A stretch of 64,000 bases of DNA from positions 288,204 to 352,203 of the forward strand of contig NMRA01000134.1 of the NCBI GenBank assembly GCA_002633005.1, in the 5' to 3' direction. The position numbers were made by a program, and so were the translations under genes. The notes under the pieces were generated by a model. The model was not told the DNA's origin. It searched no databases and worked only from the letters and a program-made list of their open reading frames with translations. The stretch comes from Phoronis australis (taxonomy: Eukaryota > Phoronida > Phoronidae). This document shows, piece by piece, positions 34,001-46,140 of the stretch (positions are counted from its first letter, which is position 1; each line of letters begins with the position of its first letter).

Positions 34001-34620
34001 TAGCAGTGCCCTTGGTCGAGTTCAAGTCCTTTTCTATGGCTAATTGGATAATTTGTCTAGTAAAATATAGTAAGTACTATCATCCAACAATAGACCTTTC
34101 TTGAGGACACTGATCTACAGGTAAGTGTTGCTGTGACTGTTCTCTGGCATCTTAAATGTACACTTTGAATGGTTCACTGGTATAACATATATAACTGCTA
34201 TTAAAATGATTTGTGTATTGACCTGTCACTAACCTGCAACTGGAAAGAAAGTTCAGTAGAAAATACTGTCTTGGACTTCTGCATTGTAAAAGTAGAGAAA
34301 TTCTTTATGTATTACACACAAAAATAATTCTCAGAATTGTCATTTTGACTTTTAGTAAGACTGACTGCCTTGCAAGAATTGGATCAAAAATTGAGAATTG
34401 TGATTGAATCAAATTCCACTTTTTCCCCACTGTGTATTTGGAATTACCACAAATGAAAATACATGTTGATACGTGTCAAAATTATTATGTTTTTGTGTTG
34501 GTATATTAGATTGGGTTATTCAAGCTTCGTTTGACCAAGAATGTTTCTGTACAAGTCTTTTGATATATTTGCACACACCACCTTTAATTGATTTCATTTT
34601 GTCATCTTTCTGATTTACAG
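31045..34620. other. Troponin T intron, nothing else recognised
   Basis: No repeat family or additional exon could be supported. Confidence 0.4.
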
Positions 34621-34654
34621 AGATATGTCAGAGGTGGAAACCGTTGCCTATGAG
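34621..34654 (+). CDS. Troponin T, first conserved coding exon
   Basis: Acceptor CTGATTTACAG|AGAT and donor TATGAG|GTGAGT. ATG at 34625 starts MSEVETVAYE, recalling the MSD/MSE-acidic start of troponin T proteins. Ends in phase 0. The long acidic N-terminal extension of many troponin Ts is not seen next to it. Confidence 0.75.
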
Positions 34655-35754
34655 GTGAGTTGTTTACCTTACGTTCTCGCCTACTTTGACAGGAAAAAAT
34701 AGATTTTCCAAATTGTTGTCTTTCCTTTCACATTATTCACAATAGCTTATAGTATTGCCACGAATATTAAGTGATAGAAGCTGTGGAAGCAAATTTGAAA
34801 ATGGTTAAAGCATAACTAAGGGCTGCTTATCTTAATTTACTTGCCAGTCATCTTGTCGGCCATTCTGTAACTACACGTACCTGTTACCTGTTTAGATAAA
34901 GGTTCGCCATTGTTGGCCAGGAGAATACCAAACTGTTCTTGGCCCAAGTCAATTTGAACACTTGCAATGTGATTGGTGCGTTTTTCAGTTTCGTCTCAAG
35001 TAAGGTTTGGTGACAGTTAAGACGAGTTGCCTTATGCTAATAGGACGTTTTAGGATCAGTATTTTTATCGAATCTTGACGGTGTGCATTCTTTACACCTG
35101 CAATTTTTTATGCATAATGAGCACGGGGGCTTGCTATTGAAGAAGTTGATAAATAAAAAACTAAAACCTATTTAAAAAATCTGCGATGGTTCCCTCAAAA
35201 ATGCCATTATCAACATGCTGACAAAAAACCAGGAGGAAGAATACTTTTAAAACCTCTGTTCAAAGTCAATTTTTTTAATAAAAAATAAAGACAAATACAC
35301 AAGAATAATAAATTAGGCTAGGAAATTTATTCACCTTTAAGAAAGTATGTACTTTGTAAGGTTAAAGCTAACGGAATTTAAGATATTTGCACATAAGTAC
35401 AACCTGGTAAACAAGGTTCACGGTTACGTTAAGCAGTCTCTGAAGAGCTTGAGCAAACATGCTCACAGTGACTTTCACCACTTCTCTGTACACATTGTTT
35501 TGACCTTGGCATCAACCAGTTTCAGTAGGTTAGTGATGCTAAGTAAGAAGTTGTTTACCTTTTCATATGGAAATGTCTTAAAAATTTTCAGACAAATTTC
35601 TAATGCTTACAGACTTCCAACTCAAAATTACTTCTAGTTTTCTAGTATCTGCATTTGCCTGTATTTATTTTTGCTTAGAATTGTTTCTCACTGGAGTTTC
35701 TAAAGGGAGCTAATACAATCTTGTCTGGTAATACAACTGACTTAGGGGCCTGTC

Positions 35755-36224
35755 ATACTAACGTCGATTCGTCGATGTTTTGGGGAATTGCGGTCAGTAT
35801 GAATGGATCGGTCCTGGATCGAAGTTAACAGCGCCAGTTAACTTTGCACTAAACAGGTGGAATTCATAGCGCAGCGTCGACGCTGTGGTGCAGTATGAAC
35901 GGTCTACTTCGGTCCCATCGAAGTTATCGCCAGGTGTCACTGTTATCGTCAACAACTAAAGGGTAGCGTAGTCACTACTAGTTATAATATTTTGCTCGAA
36001 TAATCACCAATCGAATTAAAAATAAGTTTCATGTTTCCAAATTGTCACAGTTAAAGAAACCTTAGCATGCAGCGCTACCTTGCAATTACTTCGATGGCAA
36101 CAGCGTCACCTTCCGTTTACTTCGATGTTCGTTAACTACTGAAGCCAGTGTGAACGGTTTAGTTAACTTCGCAGTTTACGTCGATGCCCCACTCAGAGCG
36201 GACTTAAGTCGGTATGAAAAGGCC
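35755..36224. mobile_element. DNA-element relic with ~20-bp inverted ends and TA flanks
   Basis: Left GGGGCCTGTCATACTAACG and inverted right GGCCTTTTCATACCGAC, each next to TA. The ~470-bp interior repeats CAGTATGAAYGG (three times, once as CAGTGTGAACGG) and several TTCGATG/CATCGAA words in both orientations. No transposase; non-autonomous. Confidence 0.55.
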
Positions 36225-36718
36225 TATAGTGAAGAATAAATGCTTGCTCTCCAATACATGTTGCTGTGTCCACAACTTTGTCAATCACTCATACCTTCGT
36301 TGTCATGGTGGCGATGATTGACAAAGTGATTTTCTCACTGTTTGTTGGTTTTGGCATAGTTTGTAAATCACCAGGGTCTGTGATGCATGCACAAAGGTCC
36401 TTATAACAGAGGCCCAGTATGAAGCATGTCTGATACTAAGCATTTTCCTATACAGTTGACTCCACCATTGTCAAAGCTTCGAAATAAATTGTGGTTAACT
36501 GTCTGAAGTTAAGCATTAATTACCATTCCCATCAGATTCAGAGTTATTTAGTAAACTAGTTCATGGAAGTTATCGCAAGGTGACGTTAATATGACCTTCA
36601 CTGAGCAAAGACTGTATGATGTATGGTGGTAACTTGATTTGCGCACTCTTTACGTTCAGTGATTTTTTATGTAACGAATCCAGCAACAGTGCATGGATTA
36701 ATTGAAACAGAATGCTTA

Positions 36719-36868
36719 CAGTGGCAGGTCATGCCCCCCCCCCCTAAAATTCTCCCTGATTCTATTTCGCTGTTTGGGGATGCAAATGTCTCACTCTGAC
36801 GGGCAAAATTCTGTCGAATACTCTGCCCTGGCCCTCCCCCCTAACTCAAAATCCTGGGTCCACCCCTG
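36719..36868 (+). mobile_element. MITE, CAGKGGCGGAT family (copy 3)
   Basis: Ends CAGTGGCAGG and (inverted) CAGGGGTGGACCC, flanked by a perfect 5-bp duplication GCTTA. Contains the core TGACGGGCAAAATTCTG shared with the other two copies. Confidence 0.8.
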
Positions 36869-39668
36869 GCTTATATTGCCCAAATAACACTGAAGCTTCA
36901 AAGGCAGTGATAACTGAAAGGCCATATTAGCATGTTCTTAGCCTGTTACTAGCAGGTTTACCATGCAGTAACAGAGAATGCTGTCCATCAAACTTTCAAT
37001 CACCATTTAGCACATGGAGCATTTTATGATGGCAAGCAATATAGAAAATGTCTATTGGGTACAAACATTATTGTATATTGTATGGGTTTTATGGTTATCA
37101 GGTTGCTTATCTGAGTGGAATGTTTATTGGCTCATCAGTGTAGATATAAAGAATGCAAGAATGTCTTCCCTTGTTTAATGGCTTTGCAAACATTTTGCGA
37201 CATTTAATGCCTATGTGGGACTTCAGATTCCATGTTTGGTGCTTAGTATCTGAAGCGAAGTATATTCCAGATTGAGAAATATTTTGCTCCATTTGTGTTA
37301 ATTTTTTTACTCTTTTTGATAAGATCGAAACATTGCTTAAAGAATTTTTTTTTGTTGAAAAATGGATAAATTTCAGAGTAGACTTTTTGGCTGATTTTCA
37401 TTGTTTTCCTGGGCAAATTTTGACATTTGGATGAAAGTAAACATGTTAAAAACTTTTCCAACCATTTTTTGGAACTTGTGTATTAGCAAACGAACTTGTG
37501 TCAAATTTAACCATCTTTTGTAATGTGTCCTGGCACTCTGCTTTTTACTTGAACAGAAGATTACCGCATGAAACATCTCGACACATTTTAATGAAGGGAA
37601 TGAATGACTTGAGCAAATTTCTTTGGTTGAAATTTACAAAAAGTCTACTATACTATAGTGCAATAAAAAGTTCTTACTAGTAAATTTGAGTACCAACACT
37701 CATTTCTTGAAAACAGGTAATGTGTATCAGAACTGTAATGCTGAAGTACATAATAGTTGAGCATTAAAAACTGTAAATTATCCCCTATTTGGAACTGTTT
37801 TCATGATTGTAAATTTCCTTCCTTCAAATCTAAAACATTAAATTTTCACCTTTTCTGATACATTTTAGCATCCCAAACTGACAAAATCCTCATTATTAAA
37901 GGGGCACTTCTGTCAATTGGTCTGTCTGGTTAATTCTATCACTTGGCTTTTGAAGTTTTAGTTACCGTGACAATTAGTAGTTTGTACCAACAAAATAGAT
38001 TGAAAGATAACCTGTGAATCTGTGACTGATAATGGTGTCACCTATTTTGAAGGGTTGACCAACCCCTGATAATGACATAGCCTGGTTTTGAAGGGTTACT
38101 CAACTCTTTTGAAATTGATGTCTTTTGACATAATTCCTTTTAACTTGCCAATTCCCAGAATGATCTGTTTGAGAATAAAAATCACGATATGGAAATGTTT
38201 GAACAATAATTTATACTGTTGAGTAACTTAGAAGGAAATGTGATCTCAAACCTTATTCGAACTCATGTATCAAAAAATATGCTTGTCACCTAGTAACAGT
38301 GTATATTTTCTAAAAGGAAAAGATCAGGCAATATGAAAATATATTTTACATTTATATGCCATTAGTGTTATTACGATAACACCTTTTTTAAGTCAAAATT
38401 TCATTTTTAAGAAAGGTACATTCATAACAAAATAACCCCTCTCAGATTACCTAAAAAACGCTGTTAGGAAATTTTCGATTTGCCTTTTCCTTTGATTTCT
38501 TTGACAAATCAACTCACAAAACGTAAGGCACGTTGTAAAAAAAAGGATTCGTTTTTGTCTTTGTTACATTACGCAAAAGCTAGACCTTTATATCGAAAAT
38601 GCCAACAGTGTTTTTGAGATTGTTGAATAAATATTCAGTTTCAAAAGTTTCAGCGAAATCAACAATGCCGTTTTCAAGAACTCGTGCTCCTAAGTTCAAA
38701 TTAAGTCAGTTTGCCGAAGGCGACAAATAGCCGATGGTGTGGCGAGACTTGAAAATCTTTAGGACTTCAGTTAATTATTCCGTGAAAACTTGTTTTGGTC
38801 AATATAACTTATACACCCCTTGGCCACGATCATTATTTCAACATTCATGCACAAAGTCATCTGAATTTGCAGTGCACAATCAACTCTATTACCACAAAAA
38901 CGTTTTATCAGCCAAGTCATTTCCCAATGTATGTTATCCAAGTAGGTCATGCGGGCGGAGCCAACTTGTTGGTGCATTATGGTCCACTTTAAAGTAGGTC
39001 AACAATTCACCACATGCTGAGAGACTGATATGAAAACCAAGTAGGAAATGGATACAGAAATCGGGTCGGAGGTTAAAGCACGTGAGCATGTGAGATTGAA
39101 ACAGCGAAATGTCAAATTACCTGAATTAAGGAATTTGGGTGTGGATTTATCTCTTTTAACAACTTGTTGTGTTTGTGAAGTCACAGAGGCATGAGGCGAC
39201 TCGTAGCATTTGTTCTCAACAATTGTATGCATGCAGACCCACAACTGTCTCAGGATCAAAGCTACATTTTATCTTCGTTTCCCCCGGCATTTTTCTGTTA
39301 TATGTACACATTGTTGGCGCAATATTATGTCGAGTCGGTGAATGAAAGGACTTAAGGTATATACGGAGCTGCTCTGCGCCTGGCAGGAGATTCTATTTGC
39401 ATGACAGCCCCGTAACCTTTGACCTCGGATAAGTAGTAAATAAATTTCCACGCGGTTGTGCGGTTCCAAGGTGGTTCTGCCAAATCTTTTTCTTGCTACA
39501 CGGTGTACATTTCGTATTTGAAGTTCCCTGAGAATGAAGATAAGGTATTTTGCTAGACATATGGGAAATATTGTAAAAATGGCCAATTTTTGAGAATAAG
39601 ATTTGAGATATCCTAAAGAATGTCATACTTTTATATTGAGGTTAACACATTGCACTTGTTCTCAATAG

Positions 39669-39782
39669 CTGAAACACAAGCGTGAAGAGAATGATGAAGA
39701 ACTTTTACTTAAGGTTCAGGAACAGATGAGACTCGACCGGGAACGTGAACAGGAAGAGCTTAGGATAATGAAGGAGAAATCA
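39669..39782 (+). CDS. Troponin T exon (tropomyosin-binding region, 38 aa)
   Basis: CTCAATAG|CTG... to AAATCA|GTGAGT, 114 nt, phase 0 both sides. Encodes LKHKREENDEELLLKVQEQM and ends EELRIMKEKS, a highly charged helix matching the invertebrate 'DDELLQEA...AELREKR' segment of troponin T, which starts the region contacting tropomyosin along the thin filament. Confidence 0.85.
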
Positions 39783-40175
39783 GTGAGTATACATGTTCGT
39801 AGTCTATTTTTGAAATCTTAAAGTGAGGCTGCTTGTGTGTTTTAGAAGGGTTAACATGCCAAAACTTCACCTGTGAGCCAATGGACGACTAGAAATGGTG
39901 TCTTGCCTCTTTTTAGAATTATTTTTTGAAAAAATCTAAATAAAAACAAAGCAAGACTGACACCATGGGCACGTGTCCCAACATAACGGTCACACAAGTT
40001 GTTGAGCCCGTGATGTGCCTGCAGTTTTTCACTTGAAAAAGCCCTCTACCAAGTGTATCAGATGTTATAATAATCACCTACTTCTTGCTAGAGTACATAA
40101 GGTTTGCCCTAGGTCTACAGTGTGATAAAAATTTGGAACATCTAGGCATCTTATTAAAAAGTTTGAAAATCAACC

Positions 40176-40241
40176 TGAACACAAAGTGAACACAACGTGA
40201 ACACAAACTGAACACAAACTGAACACAAACTGAACACAAAC
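40176..40241. repeat. 11-bp tandem repeat, 6 units
   Basis: TGAACACAAAC repeated six times; the first two units have substitutions. Confidence 0.95.
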
Positions 40242-40499
40242 TGAAAGCTGTGCCTGAATGTGGCTTTTCTGTCTGGAAATTTTTTTGAAACTTGCAATGA
40301 ACTCCCAGGTTTTGAAACTTGTATTGTGATGTTTTGAGGAAACTTAAAGTCATGATAAAAATTCTAATGCATGAAAACATTAGAATGTCTTAAAAGTCAA
40401 CACCACTGGTTTTGACCCATAATATAGTCATCGCCTTGGTAACCCTGCATAGAGAAGTCCCTGAATATTTTGTATTCATGACATTCAACACAGTTTGAT

Positions 40500-40610
40500 C
40501 TTCTTCGATTGCAACAGATTGCTGGATCTATTTTTGGATTGCAACAGATTTGCTAGATCTGTTTTTTCATTGCAACAGAGAGCCAAATCTGCTGTTTAAT
40601 CGGAACAGAT
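40500..40610. repeat. Degenerate tandem repeat (TTGCAACAGATT...)
   Basis: About three to four units of ~40 bp sharing TTGCAACAGATTTGCTAGATCTG with drift. Confidence 0.6.
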
Positions 40611-41703
40611 TTCCAAATATGTGCATAACTTATAACCATGTTGTCTTCTGTGTTTATCACAAGTTAGTGCACACTAGGTACTTCCACTATAACTCACTGG
40701 CAGGTGGGGCAGTAATTCCCTGCTCAAGCCATTTCCGTAAGTCCTAGAAGTGAAGGTCTGGATCTTAGTTATGAACTAAGTAAACTCCTTCCTTGCCAAG
40801 GGCTCTTAGGGCCTATGTCTACTTGTCAGGACAATGGACTATTTGATAAGACATAAATTGCCATTACTATCTGGAGTAAAAGATCTCACTTGATGCATGT
40901 ATTATGATGACAACTATATCTTTCTCCTTGATTCTTGTTTGCTTACCATAATTTCTTGTTTATTGCTTTTTTTGTTAAAAGACCAGCAAAACTCCATCAT
41001 TCAGACAACCAGATATTCAACAAGGTGCTAGGACAAGCAGTAAACTTTTTCATGTGTATTCATTTCTCTTTATCGTCCTTTCAGCAATTCACAACTGGCA
41101 ACCTTTCCCCTCTAACTGCTTGGCACCTCACACTTGTCACAACTTATGTAAGGTCTGATATGGCCCCCCGCTTTGGAATTCCTATGAGTCTCTGATGGCC
41201 ACAGTCTTTCACCAAATTTCCTGATGGTGATCGCTACTGTGCAAAATTTGAAATTTGTGAAGCATTGCTACTACTATATCTTATCACTGAAAAAGTAAGG
41301 TATCACTCCTCTGCCATTCTGCTTCCTAACTTGGTGACCAGATTTTAACTAAGGCATGTTTTGAAACATTTGAAATGCTGGTAGTAGTAAGGGGTTTTTC
41401 AGTGTACTTACTCAGAGACGTGTTGGTACAGGATTAGTTGAGATTTCATCCTTTACTCACCTTCAACCACTCAGCCCAGCTTAGCTCATGTCAATACTGT
41501 TTGCACTGTTCAAAAGTAAGGTGATTCTCATCACCTACAACTGAACAGTCTTTATTAGTATACTGTCTCTGCTAGCTGCCATTAACACCTCTTAGTGTTG
41601 CCTGAGTTCTGCAGGCCAAAAGGTGGTTCAATAGGGACTGTGTGCAAAGTTGGAAATTCTTTCCGGTGGGGTTAGCCCAAGATATTGGTTTGGACTCCTT
41701 ACT

Positions 41704-41913
41704 ATGGGCAATACACCCTCAGACACTGAAGGAAAGAAGGAAGGCTCTAACAAAGATGGTGTAATATGTGAAGAGGCCAAAGATATGCTGGATGGTTGTG
41801 TGGACATGGACGCTATTGATGCAGATAGTTGCACTGTTGATGTTACGGAGGTCTCCAAGAAAGAATCTGGTCATAAGCAAAAGGTTTTAAGCATTTCTGT
41901 TAATGAACAGTGA
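41704..41913 (+). CDS. Small acidic ORF of unknown function (doubtful)
   Basis: ATG at 41704 opens MGNTPSDTEGKKEGSNKDG and runs 69 residues (open upstream to 41650), rich in Asp/Glu/Lys. No matching splice sites or phase to link it to troponin T, and no domain. It may be an exon of an unknown transcript or chance. Confidence 0.15.
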   Translation: MGNTPSDTEGKKEGSNKDGVICEEAKDMLDGCVDMDAIDADSCTVDVTEVSKKESGHKQKVLSISVNEQ

Positions 41914-43562
41914 TAGAACTAGTTTTGCAGTAACGTCCATTGTGTTCGTTACCTGCCTGTATGTGAGCAGACCATGAAGTAGGACTTGTTGGTAAAGTCC
42001 CAGTCATGTATCGTGTTTGTTGCTATTTATACTATGGCCAGAATAAACACTCATTTGGAAATATTGATTTCTATCTCTCCTCATATCAGAGGGAGCTCCA
42101 CTGTCAAAGCTAGCTTAGCATGATCTGGCCACCTTGTCATGGTTTACAAGGAAAAACGTTCACTACAGCCCTTGCATTAACACATTGGTTATGCCCAGAA
42201 GGGGCCTTAGGTCCCTAGATCCCTACCTACGAGATCTAACGCCCAGTTGACCCCATTGATCTACTTGTAATAGGGTGTACTTGGATGGACTCGCATTCAA
42301 TCCCACGGAGGGAGTCACTGGTTTTCATAGCGAATCCTTGAATGGGTACAGATAATATTTCCAACATATTCACCTGTTATTGAAGCAATATAAGCTTGCT
42401 CCACCCGAACAAAACCTGTTCGTGACAAAGATTGAGGGGGGNGGGGGGGGGGGTTAGTAGAACTAATGTGTGTTCTTGCTTTGTCAGAAATGTTCAGGCA
42501 GGCCTTGAGAAGCTCTCTGAGTATTCACAGGAACTGTTGAAGCCAGTGAATACAGAACTGTGGAAACTAATTGTTAGACAAACAATAAGCAAAACAACTA
42601 CATTGTGTTGTTTTACTGATAGGTTTTGTTTCTGAAAATTAGAACACTGTATTTTTGTGTTTAGGTAAGGTCAAGTGATACAATTAGTACATCACATATT
42701 CCAGTATGAAATCTGTATTGCAAATGTAACGCAACATTAGCTTGTCAAAAATGATTGGATACCCCCGGGACATTGCTTATTCATTTACGATTATTGACTT
42801 ACATTCCATGCATTTTCTGTCTGGATGAAAAATTGTGATAGAGAATATATTAGGTTAGAAGTAATAATGATTTTACTGTAGCAATAACTCAGACACTCCT
42901 CCAAGTCTTTATTCATAGCATTCGATGTGAAGTATTTGTTGTATGTTTAATGAATGTTGTAGGTATATTTATGAAAGCTATATAGTCCCTCTTCATGTGG
43001 ATAATCATTTATTTGTCAAATATGGGATACAGGCAAGGAATTCGGGTGGGGCATAATTGGTCAAGTTTTGGAAACCTGTCCAATGAAATAAAATGAAACT
43101 CGTTTTGGAATTTGGTAAAATCATTTTTACGTTGAGTGAAGTTATGTCCCCTGTTGGTAATTGTGGATGATGAACGTATGAGTTGCATTTAGAGCTTGTT
43201 GATTAGTTTTGATCTTTCTTATGTATAATTATTTTGTTTCTTTCAGTTTACATGTGTTGCTGTAATGTAAAGCTTTATATCGTCCTGTTCAGCTGGTCAA
43301 GAAACAAAAATTTAACCCTAAGTTGTGAACAAGAACCTTGAAACCATCAGTGACTCACTAATAATGGCACGTGTATGCATCATTGTTTGTGACCTAAGTT
43401 GATAACAGAAATAGAATCCTATCATAATGAGGAATACTGTCAGACTGATTTTATGAGAATAAAAGGCCGAATTTGATTTTTGTTTATTAGCCAGCTAAAC
43501 ACGGCGAAATGCAGCTATATCATGGAACACTAATGTTGACAGTCTTGTTGCAGCATATTTTT

Positions 43563-43592
43563 ATGTGCCCACATATTTATATGTGGTCACAT
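43563..43592. repeat. 13-bp-arm palindrome at the edge of the tandem array
   Basis: ATGTGCCCACATA / TATGTGGTCACAT with a 4-base spacer, 12 of 13 paired. Confidence 0.6.
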
Positions 43593-43629
43593 ATTGCCGT
43601 CATCTGTGTTTGGGCATCCGGGCGTCCGT

Positions 43630-45130
43630 CGTCCGCAGTTGTATCTCCTAAACCCCTCACAGGATCTTGATGAGATTTGGCAGGTGTATTTCTATGAAGC
43701 TGATGACGAATGGCGACGAATTTCGGACCTCTTCGACTACCAGTGTGTCCCCTGGTGGCAATTTTAGTTTTTTATGCTTACGTCTGTATCTTCGGAGGTG
43801 CTCCATGGATTTTCATAAAATTTGGAAGTTAGGACCTATCAGTGAGATGATGCCATCCTCCAGTTTTCGGACTTACTCGAGGTAGTTTACGCTACCTAAG
43901 TGGCCATTTTTACTGTTTTTTGGCGTCTGCCCTTCTATCAACCAAACCGCTTTAGGGATGATTTTGAAAATTGGCACATATGCTCTTTCTTTGATGAGGG
44001 CAGCTGATGATGATTTTCCGACGACTTCGATTACTGTGGTGCCACCTAGTGGTAGTTTTGTTTGTTTTTGCGGCCATAAGTGTATCTCCTGAACACTCTA
44101 CAGGATCTTTATTGAATTTTGTTGGTGTATTTATATGAAGTTGACAACAGAGGACGACGACTTTCGAACCTACCGGACTTCTGGTGTGCCCCCTTGTGGC
44201 AATTTTAGTTTTTTATGTTTACCTCTTTATTTTCAAAGGTTGTCAACAGATTTTCATAAAATTTGGCAGCTAGGCATCTATTAGTAAGGTGAAGCTAACA
44301 TCCAGTTTTTGGTTGAATTCGAGGCATTTTGCACCACCAAGTGGCCATTTTTACTGTTTTCAAGTCTGTTTTTTGGCATCTGCCCTTCTGTCAACCAAAC
44401 CACTCTAAGGATTATTGTGTAAATTGGCATGTATGTTCCTAATATGAAGAGGGCTGACGATTTTCTAATGACCTCAACTGCTGTGGCGTCTCCTTGTGGC
44501 AGTTTTTTTACGCCCATGGCTGTATCTCCTAAACCCTCTGCAGGATCTTTATCAAATTTAGCAAGTGTATTTATATGAACTTCACAACAAACGACGACAA
44601 CTTTCAGATGAATCGGACAATCGCTGTGCCCCCTAGTGGCAACATTAGTTTTTTAGTGTTACCTCAGTCTGTATCTTCAATGGTCGTCAACGGATTGTCA
44701 TAAAATTTGCCAGATAGGCATCTATTAATGAGCTGACGCTATTCTTTGGTTTTCAGTTTGATTTGGGTGATTTGTGCCACCCAGTGGCCATTTTTCCTGT
44801 TTTTGAGTCCTGTTATTTGGCGTCTGCCCCTCTGTCAACCAAACCACTCTAAGGATGCTTGTGGAAATTGGCATGTATGTTCCTAATGTGAAGGGGAAGT
44901 CTGACAATGATTTTCTGACGACGTCATCTACTGTGGCGCCTCTTAGTGGCAGTTATGTTTTTTGCGCCTATAACCTCCTAGTGGCAATTTCATTTTTTTT
45001 TGCTTTCCTCAGTTTCTCAGAAGTTCTTTGATAGATTTTTATGAAATTTGGTAAATAGCTTTGATGACACATACCAGTTTTCGGATAGATTCGATGTATT
45101 TTGCATCATACAGTGGCAATTTTTATGTTC
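43630..45130. repeat. Higher-order tandem array, ~440-bp units of three ~147-bp subunits
   Basis: The phrase GTATCTCCTRAAC...CAGGATCTT recurs at 43641, 44083 and 44521 (spacing ~440). Within each unit the phrase AGTGGCMATTTT or a close variant recurs three times; successive positions are about 43752, 43899, 44049, 44194, 44340, 44495, 44635, 44783, 44945 and 45110, a spacing of 140-165 bases. About 3.3 higher-order units. The short frames in it are incidental. Confidence 0.85.
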
Positions 45131-45250
45131 CACATAAGCACCCCTAGAAGCACACACTATTTGCGGTGCATTCATAGGCGCATTTCAACACTCCGCTTTG
45201 CTCTTGTTACAATGACTTTATTGCTTGGTTGTGCCTTTTACAGCACGCGT

Positions 45251-45358
45251 GAGCACACCAGTATTGAGGTGCACACCAGTGTTGGAGTGCACACCAGTAT
45301 TGGGGTGCACACCATTATTGAGGTGCACATCAGTGTTGAGGTGCTCACCAGTGTCGAG
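45251..45358. repeat. 18-bp tandem repeat, 6 units, followed by a 31-bp duplication
   Basis: GTGCACACCAGTRTTGAG x6 with point differences. 45359-45389 (GTGCACAAAATGTAATATAC...) is then repeated from 45390. The plus frame gives a VHTSIE-like hexapeptide but is not gene-like. Confidence 0.9.
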
Positions 45359-46053
45359 GTGCACAAAATGTAATATACACAGTGTTGGGGTGCACAAAAT
45401 GTAATATACACTTATTGGCTGGTTAAGTTTGATTTTTATGTGAGGCCTGAAACAAAACAATAGCAATGGGATTCATGACGTAATTGTTGGTATTAAGTTT
45501 CACATAAAAATGATAGGCATGTGAATGTCACAGTGGGATTGACTAGAAATATTTTGGTACCAAACAGAATAGAAAACATGTGACCAAACTCACTAAAACA
45601 AAAACATGAAGGTTAACCTAGCTAGAATTCTCAAGTGTTAAGTTCCTAGACTGAAATATTTGTGTCAAATGTTTTCCTCAACAAGGCTTTTTGTAGTCGC
45701 ACATTCAGTTGTTCTATAGTGTTCTAGGAGACTGCATGGAACACCACGGGGTTGTTAATAATTTAGATAAATTTCCAGAATGATGTTATGTGATAAGGTC
45801 ACTTTTCCTGAAGTCTAAAAAATGTTATAACTCAAATGTCAAAGGCTTAGTCAAGTGTTAAAAACACCCAAAATTTCACTTTATTGTTAAGTGACAGATG
45901 CATTATAGTAACTGCTAGTTGTGGAGCTAAGAAAAGTTATCATCTGTTTTTGTTAAAACATTTGACTAAATAAAATTTTACTGCTCCACTATATTGTGTT
46001 CTAAATCGATATTAAGCTTTACTATAAGTCAGTTATCTGTGGTGTGGTTATAG

Positions 46054-46140
46054 GCAGAGAGACGGAGACAGAGAGCAGAAGAGGAGAGACAACTGGCAGC
46101 TGAAAGGTTGGAAAGAGAGAAATTATTCCGTGCAGAGGAG
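46054..46140 (+). CDS. Troponin T exon (29 aa, charged helix)
   Basis: GGTTATAG|GCA to GAGGAG|GTGAGG, 87 nt, phase 0. Encodes AERRRQRAEEERQLAAERLE then REKLFRAEE, the Arg/Glu-rich central helix of troponin T. Confidence 0.85.

Larger units (their letters stand above)
34655..39668. other. Troponin T intron with transposon relics
   Basis: Contains a DNA-element relic (35755-36224), a MITE (36719-36868) and a small inverted repeat (CTTTGTCAATCA at ~36275 / TGATTGACAAAG at ~36330). No acidic N-terminal exon was found. Confidence 0.5.
39783..46053. other. Troponin T intron with tandem arrays
   Basis: Holds an 11-bp minisatellite (40176-40241), a degenerate ~45-bp repeat (40500-40610), a poly-G run with one N (42432-42453), the ~440-bp higher-order array (43630-45130) and an 18-bp repeat (45251-45358). 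Confidence 0.5.

Noticed and set aside
41650-41913. Acidic ORF considered as the missing troponin T N-terminal extension
   Set aside because: It lies after the LKHKREEN exon, lacks consensus splice sites and does not resemble a Glu-rich troponin tail.
43667-44907. Several 60-78-codon ORFs on both strands
   Set aside because: They repeat with the ~440-bp tandem unit and are not conserved as proteins.
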